DNA of 64,000 bases from positions 40,344 to 104,343 of the forward strand of contig JAAELP010000400.1 in NCBI GenBank assembly GCA_024226535.1, given 5' to 3'. Positions 17,006-25,123 of the stretch are shown here, piece after piece. The stretch is from Planctomycetota bacterium. Lineage in GTDB: Bacteria > Planctomycetota > Phycisphaerae > Phycisphaerales > SM1A02. Position 1 is the stretch's first letter. Each line of letters starts with the position of its first letter. The position numbers and the translations under genes were made by a program. The notes beneath the pieces were generated by a model. That model did no database searches and was not told where the DNA came from. It saw only the letters and a program-made list of their open reading frames with translations.

Positions 17006-17674
17006 TCAGGGGTTGGCCGCGGAGCGACGCGGACGGAAACGGCGGAGCCACGAGGCCTTGGCCCGGGGGGGGCGCCGGTGCGACGCGCGGTGACGCATCC
17101 ACCATCCGATGATCGCCGTCACCGCGACGATGAGCATGACGAGTCCGAGGATGCGGAAGAACAACTCGGCGAGGCTCCGCTGCTCGTCCATGCCGAGGCC
17201 CACGAGGTACCCGATGCCGAGTTGGGCCGGGACCGTGACGAGCACGCACGATGCCGTCGCCACGGCGAACTTCCAGAACGGCATGTGGAACATCCCCGCC
17301 ACCGTGATCGCCGTGGTCCGGCTGCTGGGGATGAACCGCGCCATCACGATGAGCCACGCCCCGCGGCGCTCGAGCTGGTGCTTCGCCTCCAGCAGCCGCC
17401 GCGGGTGGATGAGGCGTTTCGCCCACCTCCGGTGAAGCAGGCGCGTGCCGTAGTGATTGCAGATCCAGAACCACATGTAGTCCGCGAGCACGATGCCGAC
17501 GTAGGCACAGAGCGCGGTGGACCAGAACTCCAGGCGACCGGTCGCGATGAAGACGCCGGCGGGGATCGTGACCATCTCCTCGCCCAGCGCGATGCCCACG
17601 CCCGAGAGCATGAGCAGCAGGAAGACCGCGAACGGCCCGTACAAGGCGAGGTTGGTGTCGATGAACTGTTCCAT
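17006..17674 (-). CDS. DedA-family membrane protein
   Basis: A 222-residue polytopic protein of the DedA/SNARE-associated family, members of which transport undecaprenyl phosphate or phospholipids across the inner membrane. GEEMVTIPAGVFIATG (about residues 31-46) carries the family Glu. RFIPSSRTTAITVAGMFHMPFWKF is the family signature, with the conserved Arg/Pro pair at about 111-117. The C-terminus is basic (PRRSAANP end). The 14-base gap to the P-loop gene downstream suggests co-transcription. A TACACT -10-like hexamer lies on its side of the divergent region shared with the glycerate kinase unit. Confidence 0.92.
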   Translation of the reverse strand: MEQFIDTNLALYGPFAVFLLLMLSGVGIALGEEMVTIPAGVFIATGRLEFWSTALCAYVGIVLADYMWFWICNHYGTRLLHRRWAKRLIHPRRLLEAKHQLERRGAWLIVMARFIPSSRTTAITVAGMFHMPFWKFAVATASCVLVTVPAQLGIGYLVGLGMDEQRSLAELFFRILGLVMLIVAVTAIIGWWMRHRASHRRPPRAKASWLRRFRPRRSAANP

Positions 17675-17697
17675 GGATGCTGGTCGCAGCCGGGGTC

Positions 17698-17706
17698 AGT
17701 GTATCC
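17698..17706. promoter_or_regulatory. overlapping divergent -10-like hexamers
   Basis: TATCCT (17701-17706, plus strand) and TACACT (17698-17703, minus strand) overlap by three bases. The plus copy is seven bases before the small ORF at 17714; the minus copy is 23 bases before the DedA ATG. RNA polymerase could bind only one direction at a time. Confidence 0.45.
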
Positions 17707-17713
17707 TCCCCGG

Positions 17714-17788
17714 ATGGCCGAACCGGTGACCACCGGTGTTTCTCGGCGGTTTGGGGATCTTCCTCCACGGTTCGAGGGCAACTCGTGA
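17714..17788 (+). CDS. 24-residue leader ORF upstream of glycerate kinase
   Basis: A small ORF (begins MAEPVTTGVSRRF, ends FEGNS) opens seven bases after a TATCCT -10-like hexamer. Its TGA overlaps the GTG at 17785 and lies two bases before the ATG at 17791 of the glycerate kinase gene. Position and spacing suggest a leaderless, translationally coupled leader peptide. A perfect palindrome (17722-17737) lies within it. There is no homology evidence, so it could be merely untranslated leader. Confidence 0.4.
   Translation: MAEPVTTGVSRRFGDLPPRFEGNS
17722..17737. promoter_or_regulatory. candidate operator palindrome
   Basis: ACCGGTG, two bases, CACCGGT is a perfect 16-base inverted repeat just downstream of the probable transcription start of the glycerate kinase unit. 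This is a typical position for a repressor site. Confidence 0.4.
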
Positions 17789-17790
17789 CC

Positions 17791-18891
17791 ATGCGCGTCC
17801 TCTGCGCCCCGGACAGCTTCAAGGAAACGCTTTCCGCCGCCGACGCCGCGGCGGCGCTGGCGGCCGGTGCCGAGCAGGCCGGCGCCGGCGTAATCGCCCA
17901 GCGCGTGCCGGTTGCCGACGGCGGCGAGGGCACGCTCGACATCCTCGCGCCGACGATGGACGCGGTGGTGCACGCCGCGACGGTAACCGGACCCCGCGGA
18001 CAGCCCGTCGCCGCGCGATACGCCGTCCAGCGGGCCGGCCCGAACGCGATCGTCGAACTTGCCGAGGCGTCGGGGCTCGCGCTCGTTCCCGTCGACGACC
18101 GCGACCCGACCCGGACGACGACGTACGGCACCGGCGAGCTCATCGTCCGCGCCGCCGGGGCCGGCGCGACACGCGTGCTGCTCACGATCGGAGGCAGCGC
18201 GACCTGCGACGGTGGCGCGGGCATCGCGCAGGCGCTCGGCGCCCGCTTCTTCGATGATCGCGGCGGCGTCCTGACCGAGCCGCTCGCGGGCGGGACGATC
18301 GGACGGATCCGGCACGCGGAGCGACCCCCTCGCGTCCCGGAGTTGCGTCTCGCGTGCGACGTCGACAATCCGCTCTGCGGGCCGCGCGGCGCCGCCGCGG
18401 TGTACGGACCACAGAAGGGCGCGACGCCGGAGCAGGTGGAGCGTCTCGACGCCGCGCTCGCCACGCTTGCCGGCGTCCTCGGCGTGGACCCGAACACCCC
18501 CGGCCTCGGCGCCGCCGGCGGTGTCGGCCTGGCGCTGACGTGGCTCGGGGCCGCGCGCCTCGAGCGAGGGATCGACCTCGTCCTGGAGATGCTCGGTTTC
18601 GCCGAACGCTGCCGCGACGCCGACCTCGTGCTCACCGGCGAGGGTCGGCTCGATCGCCAGTCGCTTCACGGCAAGGCGTGCCTCGGTATCGCCGCCGTCG
18701 CCGCGACGCACGGTGTCCCGACGATCGCGATCGTGGGCGCGGCCGGGGAAGGCGCCGACGAGTGCGTGGGCGACGGGCGGCTGTCGGGGTACGTGAGCCT
18801 GAGCGAGCGCTACGGGCGCGAGCGGGCGATGAGCGAGACGGCGGCGGTGTTGGCGGAGGCGGCGCGCGAGGTGGTCAGCGGCCGCCGGTAG
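17791..18891 (+). CDS. glycerate kinase (GarK/GlxK family)
   Basis: A 366-residue ATP-dependent glycerate kinase that makes 2-phosphoglycerate (GarK/GlxK type) from glycerate. It opens with VLCAPDSFKETLSA, the family's phosphate-binding start, followed by PVADGGEGTLDIL (about residues 42-54). IGGSATCDGGAGIAQALGARF (about 130-150) and VLTGEGRLDRQSLHGKACLG near 286-305 are further signatures. VYGPQKGAT is also typical. Length is slightly below the usual 375-380. The ATG at 17791 is preferred; GTG 17785 overlaps the leader ORF stop. It converges with the pyrophosphorylase gene across a hexamer-repeat gap. Confidence 0.93.
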   Translation: MRVLCAPDSFKETLSAADAAAALAAGAEQAGAGVIAQRVPVADGGEGTLDILAPTMDAVVHAATVTGPRGQPVAARYAVQRAGPNAIVELAEASGLALVPVDDRDPTRTTTYGTGELIVRAAGAGATRVLLTIGGSATCDGGAGIAQALGARFFDDRGGVLTEPLAGGTIGRIRHAERPPRVPELRLACDVDNPLCGPRGAAAVYGPQKGATPEQVERLDAALATLAGVLGVDPNTPGLGAAGGVGLALTWLGAARLERGIDLVLEMLGFAERCRDADLVLTGEGRLDRQSLHGKACLGIAAVAATHGVPTIAIVGAAGEGADECVGDGRLSGYVSLSERYGRERAMSETAAVLAEAAREVVSGRR

Positions 18892-18901
18892 GACGGAGCC
18901 G

Positions 18902-18918
18902 GGTCCGCGTCCGCATCC
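18902..18918. repeat. GTCCGC hexamer tract in convergent gap
   Basis: GGTCCGCGTCCGCATCC occupies most of the 27 bases between the glycerate kinase and UDP-sugar pyrophosphorylase stops. It belongs to the hexamer family also seen at 33379, 38834, 48761, 53385 and 58374. Confidence 0.7.
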
Positions 18919-20370
18919 TCAGAGGACCAGCTCTTCGCCCCGGCCCACCAGCCTCGGCAGATCGATGGCGACCAGGTCCTCCATCTCCAGCGCCGTCAGC
19001 GGGCTGATCTCGATCTGGGCGTCCACGTGCCCCGCGGCGTCGCGGGGCACCTCCACGCCGTGCGCCTCGAGCCAGCGACCGGCGCGGTCGCTCTGGAGCT
19101 GGTGGCTCGTGGCGGGGCTGTCGTTGCCTCGTCCGTTCTTGATGGGGGCGAACTCGTCGGTGCGATCGGTTTCGAGCACGAGCGATGACGACGCGAGCGT
19201 CAGCGCGTCGAAGATGAACTTCTCGAACTTGACGGCGTTCGGTTCCTCGGGCTCGACGGAACTCCCGGTCTCGACGTCGACATGCGGCACCTTCTTGCGC
19301 GCGCGGTGGAAGGGCAGCGCCGCATCCGTCCCGGACCCGGCAAGCTGCTCGGCGAACGCCACCGAGATCAGGTGCACGGCGATCGAGCCGGCGATGAAGC
19401 GAAGCGAGCCGTCAGGCTCCGTGGCCGCGGCGAGATCCGGCGGCAGGTCGGAGTACTCGACGACCATGGTGCGGCCGCCGGAGCGGGCGAAGACGCCGAC
19501 GGGCTCGTCGGCCGACCGGCGCGCCACCATCTTGCTTGACATCTCGCCGGAGCTGTCCGTCGCCCCCGCGTGGAGACCGAGGAAGACCGGGTCGACGATC
19601 CGCGTCATGGGGTTGTCGACCTGGAAGTAGCTGATGTGCTCGACGCCGCGCGACCGCATGTCGTCGAGGGCGCCGCTCTCGCGCAGGGCGAGAATCGCGC
19701 CGCCGTGCCCGTCGGGGTTCAGCGCGATCGAGTCGCGGTCGGCGAGGAGGACCCGCCCCGTCTCCGCGTCGACGGACGGCATCGTGCCCTGCGGAAAGAT
19801 CGTGATGTTCTGGCGCAGCAGCCCGAAGCAGTTGTTGTCGGTGAAGAACGCCCGCGTCGCCGCGTCGTTCTGCGGGCTGGTCATGATGTACCAGGGAATC
19901 GTGATGCCGTACTTGCGCTGGGCGGCGATGACCTGCTCGGCGAAGCAGCGAAACAGGGGCTTGCCCGTCACGACCGTCGCGGGGTACGTCCCCTTCGGAC
20001 CGTTCCATCCCAGACGCGTTCCCTGGCCGCCGGCGACCGTGAACAGGCCGAGGACCCCGCGGCGGATGAGATCGAGACCGCGCTTCCGGTGGGTTTGCCC
20101 GATCTCGTCGTCGCTCGCGGCTTCAGCCCGCGAGTGGTACGGCGCCGGCTCCAGGTCGTCGGGCAGCCCAGCCGTTTCGGCGGACGCGGCGTGCGCGCCC
20201 AGCAGGCCGGCCAGCTCGTCGAGGTCGAGACGTTCGATCTGCTCGAGGAGGGACCGCTGCTGGTCCGGCGTCAACTCGTCGTGGAACCGCAGCAGGTGCT
20301 CCTGCCCGTGCGCTTCGAGCGCCCGGCGAACGGCGGCAACGTCGATCGTGGTCGTCTCGTGGTCGCTCAC
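18919..20370 (-). CDS. UDP-sugar pyrophosphorylase (UAP/UGP family)
   Basis: A 483-residue UTP-dependent uridylyltransferase of the eukaryote-like UAP1/UGP2 family. It condenses UTP with a hexose- or N-acetylhexosamine-1-phosphate. The nucleotide loop TVAGGQGTRLGWNGPKGTYP (about residues 111-130) is diagnostic. PWYIMTSPQNDAAT, QGTMPSVD, NPDGHGG, FQVDNP (metal Asp) and VEYSDLP follow in the order seen in UAP1. Together with the phosphohexomutase at 25287 it could supply UDP-GlcNAc. The GTG at 20370 overlaps the phoU TGA as GTGA and is preferred to a GTG 27 bases upstream inside phoU. Confidence 0.92.
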   Translation of the reverse strand: MSDHETTTIDVAAVRRALEAHGQEHLLRFHDELTPDQQRSLLEQIERLDLDELAGLLGAHAASAETAGLPDDLEPAPYHSRAEAASDDEIGQTHRKRGLDLIRRGVLGLFTVAGGQGTRLGWNGPKGTYPATVVTGKPLFRCFAEQVIAAQRKYGITIPWYIMTSPQNDAATRAFFTDNNCFGLLRQNITIFPQGTMPSVDAETGRVLLADRDSIALNPDGHGGAILALRESGALDDMRSRGVEHISYFQVDNPMTRIVDPVFLGLHAGATDSSGEMSSKMVARRSADEPVGVFARSGGRTMVVEYSDLPPDLAAATEPDGSLRFIAGSIAVHLISVAFAEQLAGSGTDAALPFHRARKKVPHVDVETGSSVEPEEPNAVKFEKFIFDALTLASSSLVLETDRTDEFAPIKNGRGNDSPATSHQLQSDRAGRWLEAHGVEVPRDAAGHVDAQIEISPLTALEMEDLVAIDLPRLVGRGEELVL

Positions 20371-21050
20371 GACTTCGGCAACTCGGGGGTCGTCCACCCC
20401 TCCGGGAGATGACGCACGATCTTGCCCGACTCGAGGTAGATCACCTGCTCGCAGATGTTCGTGCAGTGGTCGGCGATCCGCTCCAGCGACGCCGTGACGG
20501 TGCGAAGCCGGAACGCGAAGCTCACGCTGAACTCGCCGGCCGCGAGCTTCTTCTCGGCATCGATACCGATCTCGTGCTTGAAGCTCGTGACGGTGTCATC
20601 GAACTTGAGCACCTGCTCGGCCAGCCCCACGTTCAGCTCCTCGAGCGCGCGGTTGGCATCGCGCAGCATGCCGATCACGCTGTTGGCCATGACGCGGAAC
20701 GTCGCGGGCACCTCTTCGACCATGATGTCCCCGTACTTCCGAACGACCTCGGCGATGTCCACCGCGCAGTCGGCGGATCGCTCCAGCTCGTTGTTGACCT
20801 TCACGATCGTGAGCACGGACCGGATCTGATGCTCGTCGGCCTCGCCCGTCGCCAGCAGTGGAATCGAGGCCCGCTCGATCTCCACGTCGACGCGATCGAT
20901 GATCTCGTCCCCGTCGATGACCGCCGACGCCTTCTCGAGATCCCGGTCGAAGTAGCACTCCACGGCGCGCAGCGTCTGCTCGTACACGCGGTGCCCCTGT
21001 GTCACCAGGTCGTTCCGCAACCGCCCGAGCTTCTTCGCGAAAGTGGTCAT
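20367..21050 (-). CDS. phoU: phosphate-uptake regulator PhoU
   Basis: A 227-residue protein with two repeated three-helix PhoU domains. In the family, PhoU links the Pst transporter and the PhoR kinase and damps the phosphate-starvation response. The metal-binding E/D motifs occur twice, as VNNELERSADCAVDIAE (about residues 84-100) and SLERIADHCTNICEQVIY near 188-205. IDGDEIIDRVDVEIE is the repeat-1 helix. The ATG is 16 bases from a TATACT -10-like hexamer (21067-21072). It is coupled to the UDP-sugar pyrophosphorylase; no pst or pho two-component genes are in the window. Confidence 0.95.
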   Translation of the reverse strand: MTTFAKKLGRLRNDLVTQGHRVYEQTLRAVECYFDRDLEKASAVIDGDEIIDRVDVEIERASIPLLATGEADEHQIRSVLTIVKVNNELERSADCAVDIAEVVRKYGDIMVEEVPATFRVMANSVIGMLRDANRALEELNVGLAEQVLKFDDTVTSFKHEIGIDAEKKLAAGEFSVSFAFRLRTVTASLERIADHCTNICEQVIYLESGKIVRHLPEGWTTPELPKS

Positions 21051-21066
21051 CGGTGCTGCCCGCCGG

Positions 21067-21072
21067 AGTATA
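21067..21072 (-). promoter_or_regulatory. -10-like TATACT for phoU
   Basis: TATACT, close to the sigma-70 -10 consensus, sits 16 bases upstream of the phoU ATG in the 58-base divergent gap with pdxJ. Confidence 0.45.
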
Positions 21073-21096
21073 CCGACCGAGCGGGCGTCCGCGTGC

Positions 21097-21102
21097 TAGG
21101 CT
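21097..21102 (+). promoter_or_regulatory. -10-like TAGGCT for pdxJ
   Basis: TAGGCT ends six bases before the pdxJ ATG and no Shine-Dalgarno is present, consistent with a leaderless transcript. Confidence 0.45.
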
Positions 21103-21108
21103 TCTCGC

Positions 21109-21879
21109 ATGATCCAACTCGGCGTCAACATCGACCACGTCGCCACGATTCGGCAGGCCCGGCGCACCTACGAGCCGGACCCGGTGTGGGCCGCCGTCGA
21201 GGCGCATCTCGGCGGCGCCGACGGCATCACCGTGCACCTCCGGGAGGACCGGCGGCACATCCAGGACGAGGACGTTCGCCGGCTCGCCGAGCTGAGCCAC
21301 ATCAAGCTGAACCTGGAGATGGCCGCGACCGACGAGATGGTCGGCGTCGCCCGCTCGATCCGCCCGGACGTCGCGATGCTCGTGCCCGAGGGCCGGCAGG
21401 AGATCACGACCGAGGGCGGCCTCGACGTGGCCGGCCAGCGGGGCCGGCTGAGCGACGTCGTCGCCCGCCTCGCCGACGGCGGCATGCTCGTCAGCGCGTT
21501 CATCGACGCCGAGCCGGCCCAGGTGGAGGCCGCCCACGCCTGTGCCTTCTCGATCTGCGAGATCCACACCGGCCCCTACGCCCATGCCTTCTTCAGCCAT
21601 GGCCGCGACGACGCCCTGCCCCCGGTCGCGGCGGAGCTGGAGAAGATCAAAACGGCCGGGCGTCTCGTCCGCGATGCCGGCATGCGGTTCAACGCCGGCC
21701 ATGCCGTGAACTACTACAACGTACAGCCGCTCGCCGCGGTTCCCGGCGTCCGCGAGCTGCACATCGGTCACAGCATCGTCGCCCGCGCGGTGTACGTGGG
21801 TCTCCGGGAGGCGGTCAGCGAGATGAAGCGTCTCATGCGCGAGGCGGTTCGGTCGCATGCCGCGGGCGAATCGACATAA
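21109..21879 (+). CDS. pdxJ: pyridoxine 5'-phosphate synthase PdxJ
   Basis: A 256-residue TIM-barrel enzyme that condenses 1-deoxyxylulose 5-phosphate with 3-amino-2-oxopropyl phosphate to form pyridoxine 5'-phosphate (DXP-dependent vitamin B6 route). LGVNIDHVATIRQAR opens the protein. GADGITVHLREDRRHIQD (about residues 36-53) carries catalytic His/Arg residues. EIHTGPYA and the phosphate-binding FNAGHAVNYYNV and IGHSIVARAVYVGL complete the set. Length is standard. dapA follows with a 43-base gap. Confidence 0.97.
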   Translation: MIQLGVNIDHVATIRQARRTYEPDPVWAAVEAHLGGADGITVHLREDRRHIQDEDVRRLAELSHIKLNLEMAATDEMVGVARSIRPDVAMLVPEGRQEITTEGGLDVAGQRGRLSDVVARLADGGMLVSAFIDAEPAQVEAAHACAFSICEIHTGPYAHAFFSHGRDDALPPVAAELEKIKTAGRLVRDAGMRFNAGHAVNYYNVQPLAAVPGVRELHIGHSIVARAVYVGLREAVSEMKRLMREAVRSHAAGEST

Positions 21880-21922
21880 TGGACGCGTCGGGGCACCGGA
21901 CGGTCCCCGGAAGGAGCGAGCC

Positions 21923-22825
21923 ATGATCCAGTTCCGCGGTGCCTACACCGCGCTCATCACGCCGTTCACGGCCGACGGCGGCGCGGTCGACCACGATCGG
22001 ATCGTCGCCGGCGTCAACCGGCAGGCCGACGGCGGCATCGCCGGCGTGGTGCCGTGCGGAACGACGGGCGAGACCCCGACGCTCTCGACCGACGAGTACC
22101 ACCGCGTCATCGAGCACACGATCGCCGCCGCGCGGCAGCGCGGCCTGGCGGTGATCCCCGGAGCCGGCTCCAACAGCACGGCCCGTGCCGTCGAACAGCA
22201 CCGCTTCGTGGCGAGCGCCGGCGCCGACGCGGCGCTCCAGGTCACGCCGTACTACAACAAGCCCTCGCAGGAGGGCATGTACCGGCACTTCATGGCGATC
22301 GCCGACTCCTGCGACCTCCCGATCGTGCTCTACAACATCCCCGGCCGCACCGGTGTCGCCCTCACCGTGGAGACGATCATCCGTCTCGCCGCCCACCCGA
22401 ACGTGCAGGCGATCAAGGACGCCACGGGCCGCATCGACATCGCCCCGCAGGTCGTCGCCGACACCGACCTCGTCGTGCTCAGCGGCGATGATCCCCTCAC
22501 GCTGCCCCTCGCCCTCGGCGGCGGCAGCGGAGTGATCTCGATCGCCTCGAACCTCGTGCCGGACCGTGTGGCCATGATGTGCCGCGCGTTCCTCGAGGGC
22601 GACTGGGGCACCGCGTGCTCGCTGCACGCGCGGCTCCTGCCTCTCGCCCGCGGCCTGCTCACGCTCGACACGAACCCCGTGCCGCTGAAGATCGCCATGG
22701 CGCGGCTGGGCTGGGACACCGGCGCCGTCCGGCTGCCCCTGTGCCCGCCGGACGACTCGGTGGTCCGGGCCCTCGACGACCTGCTCGAAGCGCAGCAGGT
22801 CCGGGCGGTCGGCGTCCCCGCCTGA
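21923..22825 (+). CDS. dapA: 4-hydroxy-tetrahydrodipicolinate synthase DapA
   Basis: A 300-residue class I aldolase of the DapA family. It condenses pyruvate with aspartate semialdehyde in the lysine/diaminopimelate pathway and so feeds peptidoglycan. CGTTGETPTLS (about residues 43-53), the proton-relay Tyr in VTPYYNKPSQEG, YNIPGRTG, and the Schiff-base Lys in AIKDATG (about 164-170) are all present. GDDPLTLPLALGGGSGVISI is the later signature. An AAGGAG Shine-Dalgarno supports the ATG at 21923. The presence of dapA matters because some planctomycetes were once thought to lack peptidoglycan. Confidence 0.96.
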   Translation: MIQFRGAYTALITPFTADGGAVDHDRIVAGVNRQADGGIAGVVPCGTTGETPTLSTDEYHRVIEHTIAAARQRGLAVIPGAGSNSTARAVEQHRFVASAGADAALQVTPYYNKPSQEGMYRHFMAIADSCDLPIVLYNIPGRTGVALTVETIIRLAAHPNVQAIKDATGRIDIAPQVVADTDLVVLSGDDPLTLPLALGGGSGVISIASNLVPDRVAMMCRAFLEGDWGTACSLHARLLPLARGLLTLDTNPVPLKIAMARLGWDTGAVRLPLCPPDDSVVRALDDLLEAQQVRAVGVPA

Positions 22826-22833
22826 GCGCCCCC

Positions 22834-23349
22834 ATGAACGTCGACCACACCACGCTGCCCTACAAGATCGCGGTCCTCTGCTACCTCTACGACGACGCCG
22901 GGCGCGTGCTGCTCCTGCATCGCGTGAAGGAGCCGAACGCCGGGATGTTCTCGCCGATCGGCGGCAAGCTCGAAGTGCAGTGCGGCGAGGCCCCGCACGA
23001 CTGCGCGTTGCGGGAGATCCACGAGGAGGCGGGGATCGCGCTCGCCGACGGCGACGTGCGGTTGACGGGGATCGTCTCCGAGACCGCCTACGAGGGCCGG
23101 ACGCACTGGCTGATCTTCCTCTTCGAGGTGACGCGCCCGATCCGGCACGACGAGATCACGACGATGGAGATCGACGAGGGCGCGCTGTGCTGGGTGCCCG
23201 CCGACGACGTGCCGACCCTCGAGATCCCGCAGACCGATCGCGAGATCATGTGGCCGCTCGTGCAGCGTCACCGGGGCGGGTTCTTCATGGTGCACGTCGA
23301 CTGCAGCGTCGAGCCGATGCGGTGGACGCTGCAGGAGTCGTTCACCTGA
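22834..23349 (+). CDS. Nudix hydrolase
   Basis: A 171-residue Nudix-fold protein, probably a nucleoside-diphosphate-derivative or 8-oxo-dGTP hydrolase. The Nudix box is GKLEVQCGEAPHDCALREI followed by HEEAGI: the REuxEExGu half is intact, while the spacing after the first Gly is two residues longer than canonical. Residues 10-40 (AVLCYLYDDAGRVLLLHRVK) are typical of MutT-like members. The ATG lies eight bases after the dapA stop, making a pdxJ-dapA-nudix unit. Its 3' end overlaps the convergent deacetylase-like gene by eight bases. The substrate is not predictable. Confidence 0.9.
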   Translation: MNVDHTTLPYKIAVLCYLYDDAGRVLLLHRVKEPNAGMFSPIGGKLEVQCGEAPHDCALREIHEEAGIALADGDVRLTGIVSETAYEGRTHWLIFLFEVTRPIRHDEITTMEIDEGALCWVPADDVPTLEIPQTDREIMWPLVQRHRGGFFMVHVDCSVEPMRWTLQESFT

Positions 23350-24136
23350 ACGTGCGGGCGAGGTGGCGGAACCGCTCATCGTCCCCCGAGCAACGCGGGT
23401 GATACTCGACCATGTAGTCCTCGAGGCGACGATGGCGGAATCGCACGGCGCGGGCGATGTTGGCGACGAGGTCCTCGTCTCCGTCGGCGGGCCAGAGGTA
23501 CGGGTGCGTGAGCAACTGGATGCGCGGGTGCGACTGCCCGCGGAACACGCCGCACATGCATCCCTCGTACCAGCCCTGGCTGTCGGACAAGTACCTGATG
23601 TCGGAGAAGAACGCCTTCTCGTAGCCGTGCCGGATCCCGGGCACCGGCTGGTTCAGGATCCGGTCCTGGAAGCGGTGCGGGTTGTGGATGGTCACCATCT
23701 CGCACGGCGTGACGCCGGTCATGCGGCGGAACAGGTCCTTGTCCTCGAGGCACAACCGGCCGAGATCCTCCCACGCGACGTCGGGGTCCCAGCTCATGTC
23801 GAAGTGCAGGCCGACGGCGTGGCCTGATTCGGCAATGCGCCGCACGATCGACACCATCTCCGCCTCGCGCAAGTTGTACGGCGCGGCGCAGACCTGGAAG
23901 AAATACGACGACCGGATTCCGAGACCCTCTTCGACGGTGGCGGTGTCGATCGCCCACTCCGGCGTGAGGTCGATGTCGTGGCGCAGGATGCACGCGCGCT
24001 GCCCGGCCGGCAGGTTCGCCAGCTCCTCGTACCCGATGAACCGGTAGCCGGCGTCGAGGCCCGCCTGGAGTACTTCGCGGTAGTGATCGAGGGAAAAGCT
24101 GCACGCCGCCACCTCGGGACAGGAGCTAGTAGACAT
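23342..24136 (-). CDS. polysaccharide-deacetylase-like (NodB-fold) protein
   Basis: A 264-residue protein of the carbohydrate esterase 4/NodB superfamily. ILRHDIDLTPEWA (about residues 50-62) carries the first His-Asp motif; HAVGLHFDMSW gives the second His region. These are the metal-binding and catalytic elements in shortened form. No signal peptide is present, so it acts in the cytoplasm or is not a secreted chitin/peptidoglycan deacetylase. It overlaps the upstream GNAT gene by 11 bases and converges on the Nudix gene. I infer a two-gene unit modifying an amino sugar or lipid-linked glycan. Confidence 0.72.
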   Translation of the reverse strand: MSTSSCPEVAACSFSLDHYREVLQAGLDAGYRFIGYEELANLPAGQRACILRHDIDLTPEWAIDTATVEEGLGIRSSYFFQVCAAPYNLREAEMVSIVRRIAESGHAVGLHFDMSWDPDVAWEDLGRLCLEDKDLFRRMTGVTPCEMVTIHNPHRFQDRILNQPVPGIRHGYEKAFFSDIRYLSDSQGWYEGCMCGVFRGQSHPRIQLLTHPYLWPADGDEDLVANIARAVRFRHRRLEDYMVEYHPRCSGDDERFRHLARTFR

Positions 24137-25121
24137 CGGTGTCTCCCATGGCGACGTGCCAGTCCGCCGGTGTGCACACGGCGCCGGCGTCGACCCCGTT
24201 CGGATTGAGCACCTGCCACCGCGTCAGGTCGGCAACGAGGGTGAAGCCGGCGGCGGCGAGGGCGCGGGACAGGACGCTGCCGTCGACCGTCCAGACGCTC
24301 AGCTTCGCGCAGCCGTGGGCGTCGGCGAAGCGGAGGAAGTAGTCGACGGCGCCCGCGGCCGACTCGTCGTCGGGGGCATCGGTGATCCAGTCGCAGAGAT
24401 GCGCCCGGCGCTCACCGTCGTCGCCGTCGAAGAGCTTGAGGACGGCGACGGCGCTGCGGTCGCCGCGGCCGAGGAGCATCGGGTGGTACCCGCCGCGGGG
24501 ATTCTCGCGGTAGCGCCAGCGGAGGTAGGCCGCGGTGCGCTCCACGGCGAAGCGAGTCCCGGCGCGGTGCGCCCGCCAGATCGCCTCGTGACGCTCGTCG
24601 AAGTCGATGATGGGGTCGGCCGTCCACGGCGCGGTCACCGGCGTCTCGACCTCGGAGTCTCTGCCCACCCACAGGGGAACGCGGTTGCCCTCGAGCCAGC
24701 CGTCGGCCACGAACATGCGGTGTGACAGTTCGTTGGGAAACGTGAAGTTCAGCGGCAGCTCCGGGCGCATCAGGGCTGCGGCCCCGAGTCCCGAGAGCCG
24801 CCGGTAGACGCCGCGTCCCCGGTACGCGGGATCGACGAGCACGTCCTGCACGCGGTAGCCGATCGCGGTGTCGTCATCACACCGGATCGCGTGCGGGATG
24901 CCGACGTAGCTGGCGATCACCGTGCCTGCGTCCCGCGCCACCCACGCCCGGGCCGTGCCGGCGGGGTTGTCGTGGTACTGCCACCGCATGAACTCGCGCG
25001 TCCAGCCGAGCTGCGGATACAGGCGCCGGTACATCTCCAGCAGGAGCCCGTGGTCGCCCCCCGGCAGCTCGCCGTACGCGATGCCGCAGCCTTCCAGCGA
25101 TGTTCCGCTCGCGCCGGACAT
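24126..25121 (-). CDS. GNAT-family N-acyltransferase (Eis-like, tandem)
   Basis: A 331-residue protein with an N-terminal GNAT domain: VQDVLVDPAYRGRGVYRRLSGLGA at about residues 91-114 is the acyl-CoA-binding loop. A second, weaker GNAT-like half follows (about 190-310). LNFTFPNELSHRMFVADGWLEGNR is typical of the Eis-like acetyltransferases. The ATG at 25121 uses AGGA inside the left inverted repeat of the element at 25124-25290, and the small ORF there stops three to five bases earlier. Its 3' end overlaps the deacetylase gene. An acylation/deacylation pair on one amino-sugar substrate is plausible but unproven. Confidence 0.8.
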   Translation of the reverse strand: MSGASGTSLEGCGIAYGELPGGDHGLLLEMYRRLYPQLGWTREFMRWQYHDNPAGTARAWVARDAGTVIASYVGIPHAIRCDDDTAIGYRVQDVLVDPAYRGRGVYRRLSGLGAAALMRPELPLNFTFPNELSHRMFVADGWLEGNRVPLWVGRDSEVETPVTAPWTADPIIDFDERHEAIWRAHRAGTRFAVERTAAYLRWRYRENPRGGYHPMLLGRGDRSAVAVLKLFDGDDGERRAHLCDWITDAPDDESAAGAVDYFLRFADAHGCAKLSVWTVDGSVLSRALAAAGFTLVADLTRWQVLNPNGVDAGAVCTPADWHVAMGDTDVY

Positions 25122-25123
25122 GG

